Under the pieces are notes generated by a model, which did no database searches, was not told the origin of the DNA, and was given only the letters and a program-made list of their open reading frames with translations. A stretch of 39,240 bases of DNA from NCBI GenBank assembly GCA_016184365.1, contig JACPCW010000037.1, forward strand, positions 1 through 39,240, written 5' to 3'. This stretch comes from Candidatus Rokuibacteriota bacterium (GTDB taxonomy: Bacteria > Methylomirabilota > Methylomirabilia > Rokubacteriales > CSP1-6). Both the position numbers and the translations under genes were made by a program. Positions 24,713-33,020 of this stretch are shown here, in pieces. The stretch's first letter is position 1. The number at the start of each line of letters is the position of its first letter.

Positions 24713-26089
24713 CTATGGAGCCGCCAGGCCCTCGTCCTTCATCGCGCGAACGGCGCCTTCGAACGCGGCCACCGTCTCCGCGACGATCTCGTCGGTGTGG
24801 CAGGTGCCGACCAGCGCGCGCGAGCCGTTGAAGTCCACCCCGTTCAGGATGAGCGCCTGGCGGAGCGCGCGGCTCTGCGCGGCATGCCGCGCGTCGAGAC
24901 GACGCCAGTCGACCTCGCGCACCGACTGATCCGCGCCGTCGCGCGGCGGCGTGTCCGCGCCGAAGAAGATCTTCCAGTCGCTCGATTCGCCGTAGATCCG
25001 CCACGCGACCTTCTCGCGCGCGAGGACCTCGGTCATCGCGTGGCGCAGCTTGGCCGCCTGCGCGTCCGCGAAGCGGATGGCCTGCCCGTCGGCCACCGCG
25101 GCGAGCATCGCGACGCCGGCGGCGGCGGACAGCGGATTGGCGTTGAAGGTGCCGTGATGGGAGATCTTCGAGCGGCGGTTCTGCTCGGGATCCGGCTTCG
25201 TGGCGAGATACGCGAGCACGTCCTCGCGTCCGACCACGGCGCCGCCGGGCAGGCCGCCGGCCAGGATCTTGGCGAGCGTCGTCAGGTCCGGCGTCACGCC
25301 GAGCTTCTCCTGCGCGCCGCCGGGCGCCACGCGGAAGCCGGTCACGACCTCGTCGAAGACGAGCAGCACGCCGGCGCGCCGCGTCTCCTCGCGCAGTGCG
25401 GCGACGAACGACGCCGGCGCGGGCACGGCGCCGAAGTGGCCGCCGGTCGGCTCGAGGATCACCGCCGCCACGTCGCCCTTCGCCAGACGCTCGCGGACGG
25501 CCGCGATGTCGTTCGGCGGGAGCACGGAGACGAGAGCGACCACCTCGGCGAGCTGGCCCGCCTCGGGCTCCGCATCGTAGGGCGGATGCACGCCGATCTC
25601 GACGCCCTCGTGCCAGCCGTGGAAGTGCCCCGCGAACTTCACCACGTGGCGCTTGCCCGTGAACGCGCGCGCGAGGCGCAGCGCCATGTGCGTCGCCTCC
25701 GTTCCCGAGGCCGTGAAGCGCACGCGCTCGGCGCTCGGCACGAGGCGGCACACCCACTCGCCCCACTCGACCTCACCGGCGTGGCAGGCGCCGTAGTGCG
25801 TGCCCTTCATCATCTGCTCGCGCACGGCGTCGCGGACGTGCGCCGGGTTATGGCCGAAGAGCAGGGCGCCGTGCCCCATCCAGAAATCCACGTAGCGACG
25901 GCCGTCGACGTCCCACTTGAGCGCGCCGTCGGCCCGATCCACGTAGAGCGGGAACGGCTGCATGCGGCGCGTGTCATGGGTCACGGCGTCCGGGAACAGC
26001 CGGCGGGCGCGCTCGAACAGCGCCCGCGAGCCGGGCAGCGCGTCGGTGTACGCGTCCTGGAGCTTGGGCGAGGTGACGATACGAGTCAT
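24713..26089 (-). CDS. Class III PLP-dependent aminotransferase (glutamate-1-semialdehyde aminomutase-like)
   Basis: About 458 residues with ATG 26089 (MTRIVTSPKLQDAYTDALPGSRALFERARRLFPDAVTHD), preceded by GGAG. Landmarks: YVDFWMGHGALLFGHNP, VRFTASGTEATHMALRLARAFTGKRHVVKFAGHFHGWHE, LLVFDEVVTGFRV (PLP-binding Asp) and TTLAKILAGGLPGGAVVG (Schiff-base Lys). Shape resembles glutamate-1-semialdehyde 2,1-aminomutase subgroup enzymes, but haem synthesis is not implied by neighbours. With the amidase and the ABC transporter next to it a role in amino acid use is likely. Confidence 0.9.
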   Translation of the reverse strand: MTRIVTSPKLQDAYTDALPGSRALFERARRLFPDAVTHDTRRMQPFPLYVDRADGALKWDVDGRRYVDFWMGHGALLFGHNPAHVRDAVREQMMKGTHYGACHAGEVEWGEWVCRLVPSAERVRFTASGTEATHMALRLARAFTGKRHVVKFAGHFHGWHEGVEIGVHPPYDAEPEAGQLAEVVALVSVLPPNDIAAVRERLAKGDVAAVILEPTGGHFGAVPAPASFVAALREETRRAGVLLVFDEVVTGFRVAPGGAQEKLGVTPDLTTLAKILAGGLPGGAVVGREDVLAYLATKPDPEQNRRSKISHHGTFNANPLSAAAGVAMLAAVADGQAIRFADAQAAKLRHAMTEVLAREKVAWRIYGESSDWKIFFGADTPPRDGADQSVREVDWRRLDARHAAQSRALRQALILNGVDFNGSRALVGTCHTDEIVAETVAAFEGAVRAMKDEGLAAP

Positions 26090-26190
26090 GGGCGCTCTCC
26101 TCTCAGGCTTGACAGTCGAGGAGTCTACGCGAATAGTGCCGCCACTCGAGCACCGCGTCGCCCCGAGGCGTTCCAACAGGAGGACCGCTC

Positions 26191-26994
26191 ATGCGCAGAA
26201 TCGCGACCGGCCTGGTGGCTCTCGTTCTCACCGCCCTCGTCCCCCTCGTGTCCGTCGCCCCGGCGGCGGAGTCGCTGCTCGACAAGGTGAAGCAGCGCGG
26301 CGAGATGATCGTCGGCACGAAGTACGACTTTCCCCCCATGGGCTTCATCAACAAGGACACGGGCCAGCCCGACGGCTTCGAGGTGGACCTGGCCAGGGAG
26401 ATCGCCAAGGAGCTCGGCGTCAAGGTCAAGTTCGTCCAGGCCCTGTCGAAGACGCGCATCCCGCTGATCGTGAACGGCAACGTGGACCTGATCGTGGCCA
26501 CCATGACGCACAAGCGCGAGCGCGAGGCGGCCATCGACTTCTCGATCCACTACCTCATCACGGGCCAGCGCCCCATCACGCGCAAGGACACCGGCATCAC
26601 CCACGTCTCGCAGCTCGCGGGCAAGCGCGTGGGGTCGGTCCAGGGCGGCAACGCGGGGCCGAATCTCCTGAAGGTGCAGCCGAAGGCCGAGATCGTCCAG
26701 TTCCAGGAGCACACGGAGACCCTGCTCGCGCTCAAGCAGAAGAAGGTCGACGCGCTCGTGACGGACGACGTGCTCATCCAGTGGATGGCGAAGCAGGACC
26801 CGTCGCTGGCGATCGTCGGCAAGCTCTACACCGTCGAGCCCTACGGCATGGGCGTGCGGGAGAACGATTCGAAGTGGCGCGACGCGATCAACCACGCGTT
26901 CCTGGAGATCTGGGACACGCGCCGGTACCACGAGATCTATCACAAGTGGTTCGGCCAGGCGCCCGAGTTCGAGATCCCGTGGTACCCGAAGTGA
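26191..26994 (+). CDS. Polar amino acid ABC transporter substrate-binding protein
   Basis: A 267-residue SBP_bac_3 protein. Signal peptide MRRIATGLVALVLTALVPLVSVAPAAE, then LLDKVKQRGEMIVGTKYDFPPMGFINKDTGQPDGFEVDLAREIAKELGVKVKFVQ and the typical NGNVDLIVATMTHKREREAAIDFSIHYLITGQ. It captures amino acids or related solutes in the periplasm and delivers them to the two permeases that follow. An AGGAGG-like site precedes ATG 26191. The ligand cannot be told. Confidence 0.93.
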   Translation: MRRIATGLVALVLTALVPLVSVAPAAESLLDKVKQRGEMIVGTKYDFPPMGFINKDTGQPDGFEVDLAREIAKELGVKVKFVQALSKTRIPLIVNGNVDLIVATMTHKREREAAIDFSIHYLITGQRPITRKDTGITHVSQLAGKRVGSVQGGNAGPNLLKVQPKAEIVQFQEHTETLLALKQKKVDALVTDDVLIQWMAKQDPSLAIVGKLYTVEPYGMGVRENDSKWRDAINHAFLEIWDTRRYHEIYHKWFGQAPEFEIPWYPK

Positions 26995-27007
26995 GCGCGT
27001 TCGCGCG

Positions 27008-27871
27008 TTGTCGGTAGGGACCGCCAGCACGCCGGCGGCGGCGCGCCTCGTCCGCCGCCGGCCGTGGTTCGAGACGCCCCGCGAGCGCTACGCCTTCACG
27101 CTCGTCTGGGGCGGCATCGCCGCGCTCGTCGTCTGGTACTTCTTCTTCGGCCCGCGCGCCAACTACGACTACAACTGGCGCTGGCATCTCGTCTGGCAGT
27201 ACCGGAAGTTCCTGCTCTGGGGCGTCGGGACCACGCTGTACATCTTCGCGTGGTCCGTCGGCTTCAGCCTGGCGCTCGGCATCTTCTGCGGCATCGCGCG
27301 GACGACGGACGTGCGGTGGGTGCGGGCGATTGCCACCGGCTACGTCGAGGTCTTTCGGAACATCCCGCTCCTCGTGCAGATGTGGTGGGCGTACTTCGGC
27401 CTGCAGCAGATCATCAACACCGCGATCAACGATCCCTTCGGGCTCCGTATCCTGATCCCGAGCACCTTCGCGTGCATCCTGGCGCTGTCGCTCTACACCG
27501 GCGCGTACATGGGCGAGGTCGTGAGATCCGGAATTCGATCGATTCCTCGGGGGCAGTGGGAAGCTGCGAGGTCGACGGGGCTCACGCGGGTACAGACGTG
27601 GCGACATGTAGTTCTGCCGCAGGCGCTCGTGATCGTCATTCCGCCGATGGCCAGCGAGGTCCTCAACATCGTCAAGAACTCCGCCATCGCCATGACGATC
27701 GCCATCACCGACCTGATGTTCTACTCGCAGAAGATCGAGGAGGAGACGTTCGCCGGCTTCGAGGCGTACACGGCGGGCACGCTGCTCTTCCTGCTCCTGA
27801 CGCTCGCCGTCGTCGGCGTCATCTATCTCGCGCAGCGGGCCTTCGGGCTCCGGGTGCGGTCGAGCGCCTGA
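27008..27871 (+). CDS. Amino acid ABC transporter permease 1 (HisM/GltJ family)
   Basis: A 287-residue inner-membrane permease from TTG 27008, 13 bases after the binding protein gene. Several hydrophobic segments follow a basic N-terminus. The EAA loop that contacts the ATPase is clear: ALSLYTGAYMGEVVRSGIRSIPRGQWEAARSTGLTRVQTWRHVVLPQAL. FRNIPLLVQMWWAYFGL is the conserved first part of the His/Glu/Gln permease domain. It pairs with the permease that starts 1 base after its stop. Confidence 0.92.
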   Translation: MSVGTASTPAAARLVRRRPWFETPRERYAFTLVWGGIAALVVWYFFFGPRANYDYNWRWHLVWQYRKFLLWGVGTTLYIFAWSVGFSLALGIFCGIARTTDVRWVRAIATGYVEVFRNIPLLVQMWWAYFGLQQIINTAINDPFGLRILIPSTFACILALSLYTGAYMGEVVRSGIRSIPRGQWEAARSTGLTRVQTWRHVVLPQALVIVIPPMASEVLNIVKNSAIAMTIAITDLMFYSQKIEEETFAGFEAYTAGTLLFLLLTLAVVGVIYLAQRAFGLRVRSSA

Positions 27872-27872
27872 G

Positions 27873-28553
27873 ATGGAATCCGTCTGGAAGTGGCACGTCA
27901 TCCCGGAGAACTTCGGATTCTTCGCGGGCGGCTTTCGGCTCACGCTGATCCTCTTCGGCCTGAGCTGGGTCGGCTGCTGGACCTTCGGCATCGTCTTCGG
28001 CGCCATGCGCCATTCGTCGCGGCCGTGGCTCTCCTATCCGGCGGCGACGGTGGTGGAGGTGATCCGCGGCACGCCGGGCCTCATGTTCGTGGTGTGGGTC
28101 TACTTCCTGAGCCAGCCGCTGATCGGCTACGCGCTGAGCCCGTTCTGGGCTGCGGTCTGGGCGCTGCTGATCCACCAGGGCGCGTACGCGGCGGAGGTGG
28201 TGCGCGCGGGGCTCAGCTCGGTGCCGCGCGGCCAGGTCGCGGCCGGCTACTCGACGGGTCTCAACTACCTGCAGGTGATGGCGTGGATCGTCCTGCCCCA
28301 GGCGCTGCGCAACATGGCGCCGGCGATCGTCAACCGCTCGGTGGCGCTCTTCAAGAACACGTCGCTCGCGTTCGTCATCGGCGTCATCGAGTTCTTCCGC
28401 GCGGGCACGATCGTGAACGGCCGCGAGCACGCGTCGTTCTCGGTGTTCACGTTCATCGCGGCCGTCTACTTCATCTGCTGCTTCTCGATGTCGCGGCTGG
28501 GACAGCGCCTCGGTCAGCGTCCGGGCGTGATCGAGGACACGACGGCGGTGTGA
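27873..28553 (+). CDS. Amino acid ABC transporter permease 2 (HisQ/GltK family)
   Basis: A 226-residue permease with VEVIRGTPGLMFVVWVYFL and the EAA loop LLIHQGAYAAEVVRAGLSSVPRGQVAAGYSTGLNYLQVMAWIVLPQALRNMAPAIVNRSVALFKNTSLAFVIGV. It is the heterodimeric partner of the previous gene. No ATPase gene follows on this strand. A suitable ATPase lies at 32061 on the opposite strand beyond the defence island, so it may serve this permease pair. Confidence 0.92.
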   Translation: MESVWKWHVIPENFGFFAGGFRLTLILFGLSWVGCWTFGIVFGAMRHSSRPWLSYPAATVVEVIRGTPGLMFVVWVYFLSQPLIGYALSPFWAAVWALLIHQGAYAAEVVRAGLSSVPRGQVAAGYSTGLNYLQVMAWIVLPQALRNMAPAIVNRSVALFKNTSLAFVIGVIEFFRAGTIVNGREHASFSVFTFIAAVYFICCFSMSRLGQRLGQRPGVIEDTTAV

Positions 28554-28605
28554 TCCGGCAGTGTTTCACGAGCAGGCGACTTCCGGAGGATGTGTCGCCC
28601 GCCGG

Positions 28606-29232
28606 TCAGCCTCTGTATCTCCCGTTCCGCGCATCCTCGAAACGACGGTGAATGTCGTGGCAGCGCGCGTCGAAGCTCAACGAACCGGTCGTGTTTCGGT
28701 CGGTCCAGTACTGACCGTCCAAACGCCGCGGCGGCTCGCTGTGGATGTCGAGGAACAGTGCTCCGTGGTGAATCGCGCTCCTGTGCCGAACTTCCTGCCG
28801 CGGCGTATTCCGATAGGTACCGTAGAGCCGCGGTAGCCCGTCGGCGTCAGAAACGATCGACGCGCCGAGCAATTCGGACTGCGACTCGCGCGTCATCATC
28901 CGCATGCGGATCGTGGATGCCGTTTGCGTGATCGCGACATATGCTTCGATTGGCGCGACTTGCCGGCCAGTGGCGGGGTCGATCCACGTCGAAACGATCT
29001 GGCCACGCCATGTTCCATGAAGGACGGGCGTTGCGACGAACCATGGATGGAGCAGCTGCCACCGCCATCCCCACCGCTCGCACACCCAAAGGAGGATGAC
29101 GAGGACACCGATCACGGTGTTGAAGGGGCGGGCGAACTCGATCCCAACAGTCGCACCTGCGGCAATCAACAGCACGCCCCACACGAGCGCCGCTGCTGCG
29201 ATCAGCGTCGACAGCTGCACCCGCGAAATCAT
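28606..29232 (-). CDS. CBASS effector Cap15-like (two-helix membrane anchor plus beta-barrel)
   Basis: A 208-residue protein, start ATG 29232 overlapping the CD-NTase stop by one base (TGATG). Two N-terminal hydrophobic segments (LIAAAALVWGVLLIAAGATVG, FNTVIGVLVILLWVCERW) are followed by VLHGTWRGQIVSTW, IEAYVAITQTASTIRMRMMTRESQSELLGASI and LDGQYWTDRNTTGSLSF. This matches the Cap15 pattern: a membrane anchor and a small beta-barrel binding a cyclic dinucleotide, which oligomerises and disrupts the inner membrane after phage infection. The coupling to the CD-NTase gene supports this call. Its GC content is lower than that of surrounding genes. Confidence 0.8.
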   Translation of the reverse strand: MISRVQLSTLIAAAALVWGVLLIAAGATVGIEFARPFNTVIGVLVILLWVCERWGWRWQLLHPWFVATPVLHGTWRGQIVSTWIDPATGRQVAPIEAYVAITQTASTIRMRMMTRESQSELLGASIVSDADGLPRLYGTYRNTPRQEVRHRSAIHHGALFLDIHSEPPRRLDGQYWTDRNTTGSLSFDARCHDIHRRFEDARNGRYRG

Positions 29233-30143
29233 CAGGCGAAGCCGACGTAGCCCCAGGCCGCCAGCAAGAACGCGTGGGCGGTGTCGCGGCTCCACGGCTG
29301 ACCATGCCGAAACAGGTACTTCATCTCGTTGACCTCGCCCCACTCCTTGCATGCCTCGTCGGTCTTCGTGCCGTTCCAGACCGACACGATGACCGCGCGC
29401 ACGTCGTCGCAATAACGCGGATGTCCGAAATCGCTGTGGGGTGCGTTCCAGACGAGGCACTCTATGAGGTACGAGGGGATCGGCTTCGCGGCCGTGATTC
29501 CATGGTCTGCCATCTCGTTTCGTAGGCGTTTCATCGCGCGGACGATGTACTTGTAGCGATTCCCGGTCGCGTTGTTCTTCTCCGTACCATTCTCAAGCTG
29601 CTGCGCCGGCCAGTTCTCGATTCTCTCCCCGTCATCCGCGAAAAACACCGTGCCGGAAGCGTACGGATGTGACGTCACGTGAAACAGCGTGGACTTACGG
29701 TAGCGCCGCAATTCCATGCCCGCGACGACATCGGCGTCGACGCGGTACGTATTGGCGTGCACGTCGAACGCCTTGTTCCCGCGAGTCACGCCGACGGCGC
29801 CGAACTTCTTCACGAGCGCGGCGCCGACGTCGTTCTTGAATTCGCCGAATCCGTATGGCGAAGCCGTGACTCCGGTGGCACCGTCGTCATAATCTGCAAA
29901 CGTATAGTCGGTGTAGAAGGTGCTGCGGCAGACGACCACGATGTCGACGTCGCTCTCCTGGCGCACGTTGGTGTTGTTGCGGTACGAGCCCTTGGCGAAC
30001 ACGCTCACGTCTCTGCCGCGCAGGGCGTCGCTCGCGCGGATCGCGTCCCGGATCATACGCTCGGCGTTCTCGTACTTCTCCTGCTCAGTCTCGCTGGACG
30101 GTTTCGACCAATCCCGGAATTTCGCTTCCCAGTCTGTCGTCAT
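29232..30143 (-). CDS. CBASS CD-NTase (cyclic oligonucleotide synthase)
   Basis: A 303-residue cGAS/DncV-like nucleotidyltransferase. The active site is explicit: FAKGSYRNNTNVRQESDVDIVVV (G52-S53 and D65/D67) and the third acidic residue D138 in YRVDADVV. The C-terminal helical half has the RYKYIVRAMKRLRNEM and PSYLIECLVWNAP segments typical of the family. On phage infection it makes a cyclic di- or trinucleotide that activates the effector encoded downstream. The product cannot be predicted from sequence. Overlap with the HNH gene (ATGA) and Cap15 (TGATG) indicates an operon. Confidence 0.92.
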   Translation of the reverse strand: MTTDWEAKFRDWSKPSSETEQEKYENAERMIRDAIRASDALRGRDVSVFAKGSYRNNTNVRQESDVDIVVVCRSTFYTDYTFADYDDGATGVTASPYGFGEFKNDVGAALVKKFGAVGVTRGNKAFDVHANTYRVDADVVAGMELRRYRKSTLFHVTSHPYASGTVFFADDGERIENWPAQQLENGTEKNNATGNRYKYIVRAMKRLRNEMADHGITAAKPIPSYLIECLVWNAPHSDFGHPRYCDDVRAVIVSVWNGTKTDEACKEWGEVNEMKYLFRHGQPWSRDTAHAFLLAAWGYVGFA

Positions 30144-30460
30144 CGTTCGTCTGCCCCTCCGACTGGCGGCGCGTTCAGGCGAGCTCCCTTACGAAGATTG
30201 CATGTGCGGCAGAGCAATTCGACGTTCTCGGCCGTGCTCGATCCACCCCATGACTTCGGAATGATGTGATCGAACTGCAGCTCTTGCGTCGTTCCACAAT
30301 TTCGACACCGGCCCTCGTCCCGACTCCACACTAGGCGGCGCGTGTCAGCCGAAATCGGCATCACTTCCGCGACGATCCTGTGCGGGATGAAGGCCGTCGG
30401 CCGCGGAGCGGGCCGATGGCGCAGACGTGGTACGGCAGGACGCCAGGAGAGGCGGCTCAT
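30140..30460 (-). CDS. HNH endonuclease-like protein, coupled to CBASS
   Basis: A 106-residue protein with the HNH core PISADTRRLVWSRDEGRCRNCGTTQELQFDHIIPKSWGGSSTAENVELLCRTCNLRKGARL: zinc-coordinating CxxC pairs (CRNC, CRTC), His of DHIIP and the final Asn. HNH proteins cut or nick DNA, and can be toxins, restriction nucleases or repair enzymes. ATG 30460 overlaps the preceding stop by 4 bases (ATGA); an internal ATG (MPISAD) is a possible second start. Its own stop overlaps the CD-NTase start. Such a stand-alone HNH is not a standard type I CBASS gene. Confidence 0.8.
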   Translation of the reverse strand: MSRLSWRPAVPRLRHRPAPRPTAFIPHRIVAEVMPISADTRRLVWSRDEGRCRNCGTTQELQFDHIIPKSWGGSSTAENVELLCRTCNLRKGARLNAPPVGGADER

Positions 30461-30855
30461 AGCTTCACCCCGGCGAGCGTCGCGAGGTCGTCGATTGCGC
30501 GATAGAGGTTCCGAAGCATGATCAGCTTCTGCGGATTTCCGCCCTTAAGGTCTTGGATGTCGCTCGCAGGGGCCGCCTTCAATTTCTCGGTAGCTGTCTT
30601 AACGGCCCAGAAGAGATCACTCTCCAGTGATGGATCGTTGGTGATGAGTACCCTCGTCGCTTCAGCGAACCCCTTGGACTCGAGCGCCTTCGTCGCATCA
30701 GGATTTGCGAGGATCGCCGGAAGGTCGCGGACCTGTTTCGCATCCGTAATCTTCTCGTCGGCGACCAATCGGTGGAAGCGCTGCTTAAAGTCGTCGGGAA
30801 AGCTTCCGCTCAGATCGAGGCCGAGGAAGCTTTCGCGGAGATCTTTCTTCTTCAT
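30457..30855 (-). CDS. Helical protein resembling the C-terminal part of ParB/Srx-like proteins
   Basis: A 132-residue protein starting MKKKDLRESFLGLDLSGSFPDDFKQRFHRLVADEKITDAKQVRDLPAILANPDATKALESKGFAEATRVL. The KQVRDLPAILANPDATKAL pattern resembles the helical tail of ParB-domain proteins (DVRKLPKIL-type), but the ParB domain itself is absent and no upstream frame supplies it. An AGGAAG site precedes ATG 30855. It is the first gene of a four-gene overlapping operon with HNH, CD-NTase and Cap15 genes. Function unknown; it might be a DNA-associated sensor or an HNH partner. Confidence 0.6.
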   Translation of the reverse strand: MKKKDLRESFLGLDLSGSFPDDFKQRFHRLVADEKITDAKQVRDLPAILANPDATKALESKGFAEATRVLITNDPSLESDLFWAVKTATEKLKAAPASDIQDLKGGNPQKLIMLRNLYRAIDDLATLAGVKL

Positions 30856-31117
30856 GACTTCCTGACGCGACGATCAAGCGTTAGAAGAAGCCCCGTGAAA
30901 AGCGGACAAGGGCGAAATCGCGTCCGGGAATCAAACCCGTGTCGCGATCAGCAGCGTCGTTCACCGGACGGCAGGGCTCGCGCAATGGGATCAGAATGCC
31001 GAGGACGATCGCCTTCGACGATGATCCGCTACACGACACGGCTCTCGCTCTGCGCATACTCGCCGTGCACCACGGGCATCTCCGCGTGGCCCCCTAACGT
31101 CGGCTTATCGGCCAGCC
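30856..31117. other. Intergenic stretch with hairpin, no gene
   Basis: 262 bases with no convincing gene on either strand. TCGCG (30918-30922) and CGGG (30925-30928) pair with CCCG (30936-30939) and CGCGA (30943-30947) around AATCAAA, forming a hairpin; its reverse complement looks superficially like a tRNA T-arm, but no other tRNA part is found. It lies upstream of the CBASS operon. A short frame on plus (IAFDDDPLHDTALALRILAVHHGHL) is of uncertain meaning. Confidence 0.4.
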
Positions 31118-31354
31118 TCAGGCACGATCCTCGCGTTCCTCTCGCATCGTTGCCGAGAGCGGCGGATCGAAAACCGGCATCCGCCGGCGAAAAGCCGCGA
31201 GGTTTGGAACGCCTCGGGTGCGCGGGCGGTCGAGCGGCACCAGCTTGGCCACCGGGCGCCCGTCCTCGGTGATGAGGACTTCCCGACCCTTCTTGACCTC
31301 GTCGAGCAACAGCGACAGGTTCTGGCGGGCTTCGCGAACTCCGACGGTGCGCAT
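31118..31354 (-). CDS. Phd/YefM-family antitoxin, orphan
   Basis: A 78-residue protein starting at ATG 31354 (MRTVGVREARQNLSLLLDEVKKGREVLITEDGRPVAKLVPLDRP), a textbook Phd/YefM N-terminal domain. A longer frame from TTG 31384 would add non-homologous residues. The C-terminal tail (FRRRMPVFDPPLSATMREEREDRA) is acidic and basic, as in toxin-binding tails. No PIN or RelE toxin lies downstream in the following 250 bases; it may be orphaned in the island or act as a plain regulator. Confidence 0.85.
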   Translation of the reverse strand: MRTVGVREARQNLSLLLDEVKKGREVLITEDGRPVAKLVPLDRPRTRGVPNLAAFRRRMPVFDPPLSATMREEREDRA

Positions 31355-31390
31355 GACGACAGTGTGCTCCACGACGGCCCGCAACTAATC

Positions 31391-31687
31391 CTAAACGAGC
31401 TCGAGCTTGACCTGACGGCCAATCGCACGAGCCGCGCGCGTCAGCGTTTCCAGAGTCACGGAGTCGCTTTCGGGGTCAAGGAGCCGGTCGAGCTGGCTCC
31501 GGCTCGTCTCCATCCGCCTGGCCATCTCCGCTTTGGTGAGGTGCTGCTGCTTCATCGCTTTTTCGATCTGCCAGGCGAGTACCCGCTTGATGGCGACGGC
31601 CTGGGTCGCTTCGTAGGTCCCTTCGCCCTTCAAAAAATCATCGAAGCTGGAACCGATGCCGGCCTTCTTGATGCTGCGCTTCCTCAT
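31391..31687 (-). CDS. XRE-family antitoxin (HigA-like)
   Basis: A 98-residue protein starting at ATG 31687 (MRKRSIKKAGIGSSFDDFLKGEGTYEATQAVAIKRVLAWQIEKAMKQQHLTKAEMARRMETSRSQLDRLLDPESDSVTLETLTRAARAIGRQVKLELV). The N-terminal helix and the XRE helix-turn-helix (LTKAEMARRMETSRSQLDRLLD) are clear. In HigBA-type modules the toxin gene comes first and the antitoxin represses the promoter. The start overlaps the toxin stop by 4 bases (ATGA). The operator palindrome at 32038 is its likely target. Confidence 0.88.
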   Translation of the reverse strand: MRKRSIKKAGIGSSFDDFLKGEGTYEATQAVAIKRVLAWQIEKAMKQQHLTKAEMARRMETSRSQLDRLLDPESDSVTLETLTRAARAIGRQVKLELV

Positions 31688-32022
31688 TGCTCGATCTCCT
31701 TCATGCGCTTGCGGGCCAGGGCCAGCTCCTCGTCTGGAATCTTCTGCGTCTTCTTGATGAAGCCGTGCAGCAGCACCATCTGTCCCTGCGCGATGCAGAA
31801 GATCACGCGGACGATGCGATTGCCGGGAAGATCGCTGCGCACCTCCCACAGCCCCTGTCCCAAGGGTCGACACACGGGCATCCCGACTGGCCACCCGTAC
31901 TCGACCGTCGCGATGTCGTGGCCGATCTCGCGACGGTCCTCGACCGGCAGGCCTTTGAGCCAGACGCGAACCGGCTCGACTCCTGCCGGCGTCCGATAGA
32001 ACGCCGCAGCGATCTTTTTGAG
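31684..32022 (-). CDS. HigB/Gp49-like toxin; start codon not visible
   Basis: About 112 residues of a phage-derived Gp49-like/HigB toxin: KKIAAAFYRTPAGVEPVRVWLKGLPVEDRREIGHDIATVEYGWPVGMPVCRPLGQGLWEVRSDLPGNRIVRVIFCIAQGQMVLLHGFIKKTQKIPDEELALARKRMKEI. These are ribosome-dependent mRNA endonucleases. The conserved N-terminus should begin Met-Lys-Lys. Here the codon at that place is CTC (32020-32022), and no ATG, GTG or TTG precedes it before an in-frame TAG overlapping the operator. The first ATG (31881) would delete the first 47 residues. Either a rare start codon is used or the toxin has been silenced. The codon order and operator are otherwise normal. Confidence 0.82.
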   Translation of the reverse strand, partial: LKKIAAAFYRTPAGVEPVRVWLKGLPVEDRREIGHDIATVEYGWPVGMPVCRPLGQGLWEVRSDLPGNRIVRVIFCIAQGQMVLLHGFIKKTQKIPDEELALARKRMKEIEQ

Positions 32023-32037
32023 GCCGATGAGGACAGC

Positions 32038-32053
32038 GTACCAGGAATGGTAC
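32038..32053. promoter_or_regulatory. Toxin-antitoxin operator palindrome
   Basis: GTACCAGGAATGGTAC is an inverted repeat with 6-base arms (GTACCA/TGGTAC) around GGAA. It lies just upstream of the toxin gene and 8 bases from the ATPase gene 3' end, where the antitoxin should bind to autoregulate. Confidence 0.7.
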
Positions 32054-32060
32054 TAGAGAC

Positions 32061-32794
<734 letters not shown>

Positions 32795-32798
<4 letters not shown>

Positions 32799-33013
32799 GG
32801 CTTCCCCTTCGTCGCGCAGGGCTTGCACGCCCCGCCGGGCATGTTCTCCCGGGCCGTCGCGCACTCCTTGTCCGTGTCGTACGGTCCGAGCTCCATCCCG
32901 TTCGGGAGATAGACGCAGAGGTTCGCCGAGACGGCCGGCTTCTTCGGCGCGTCCTCGCCGCAGGCGGCGAAGACCAGGCCGAGCAGCGCGATCAGCAGCG
33001 CGCGTGCCTTCAT
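32795..33013 (-). CDS. Small lipoprotein
   Basis: A 72-residue product [72 protein letters not shown]. The hydrophobic leader and FAAC form a plausible lipobox, so Cys18 would be lipidated. The rest is short with four more Cys and no known domain. It lies between the aminotransferase and the ATPase and overlaps the ATPase by 4 bases, so translation is coupled. Function unknown. Confidence 0.65.
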
Positions 33014-33020
33014 CGACCCG

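Noticed and set aside
28606..30855. CRISPR array or Cas genes in the defence island
   Set aside because: No regularly spaced repeats or Cas-type proteins were seen; the content is CBASS and toxin-antitoxin genes.
30918..30947. Sequence resembling a tRNA T-arm, perhaps an integration site
   Set aside because: Only a hairpin is present; no D-arm, anticodon arm, acceptor stem or CCA can be matched, and no direct repeat was found.
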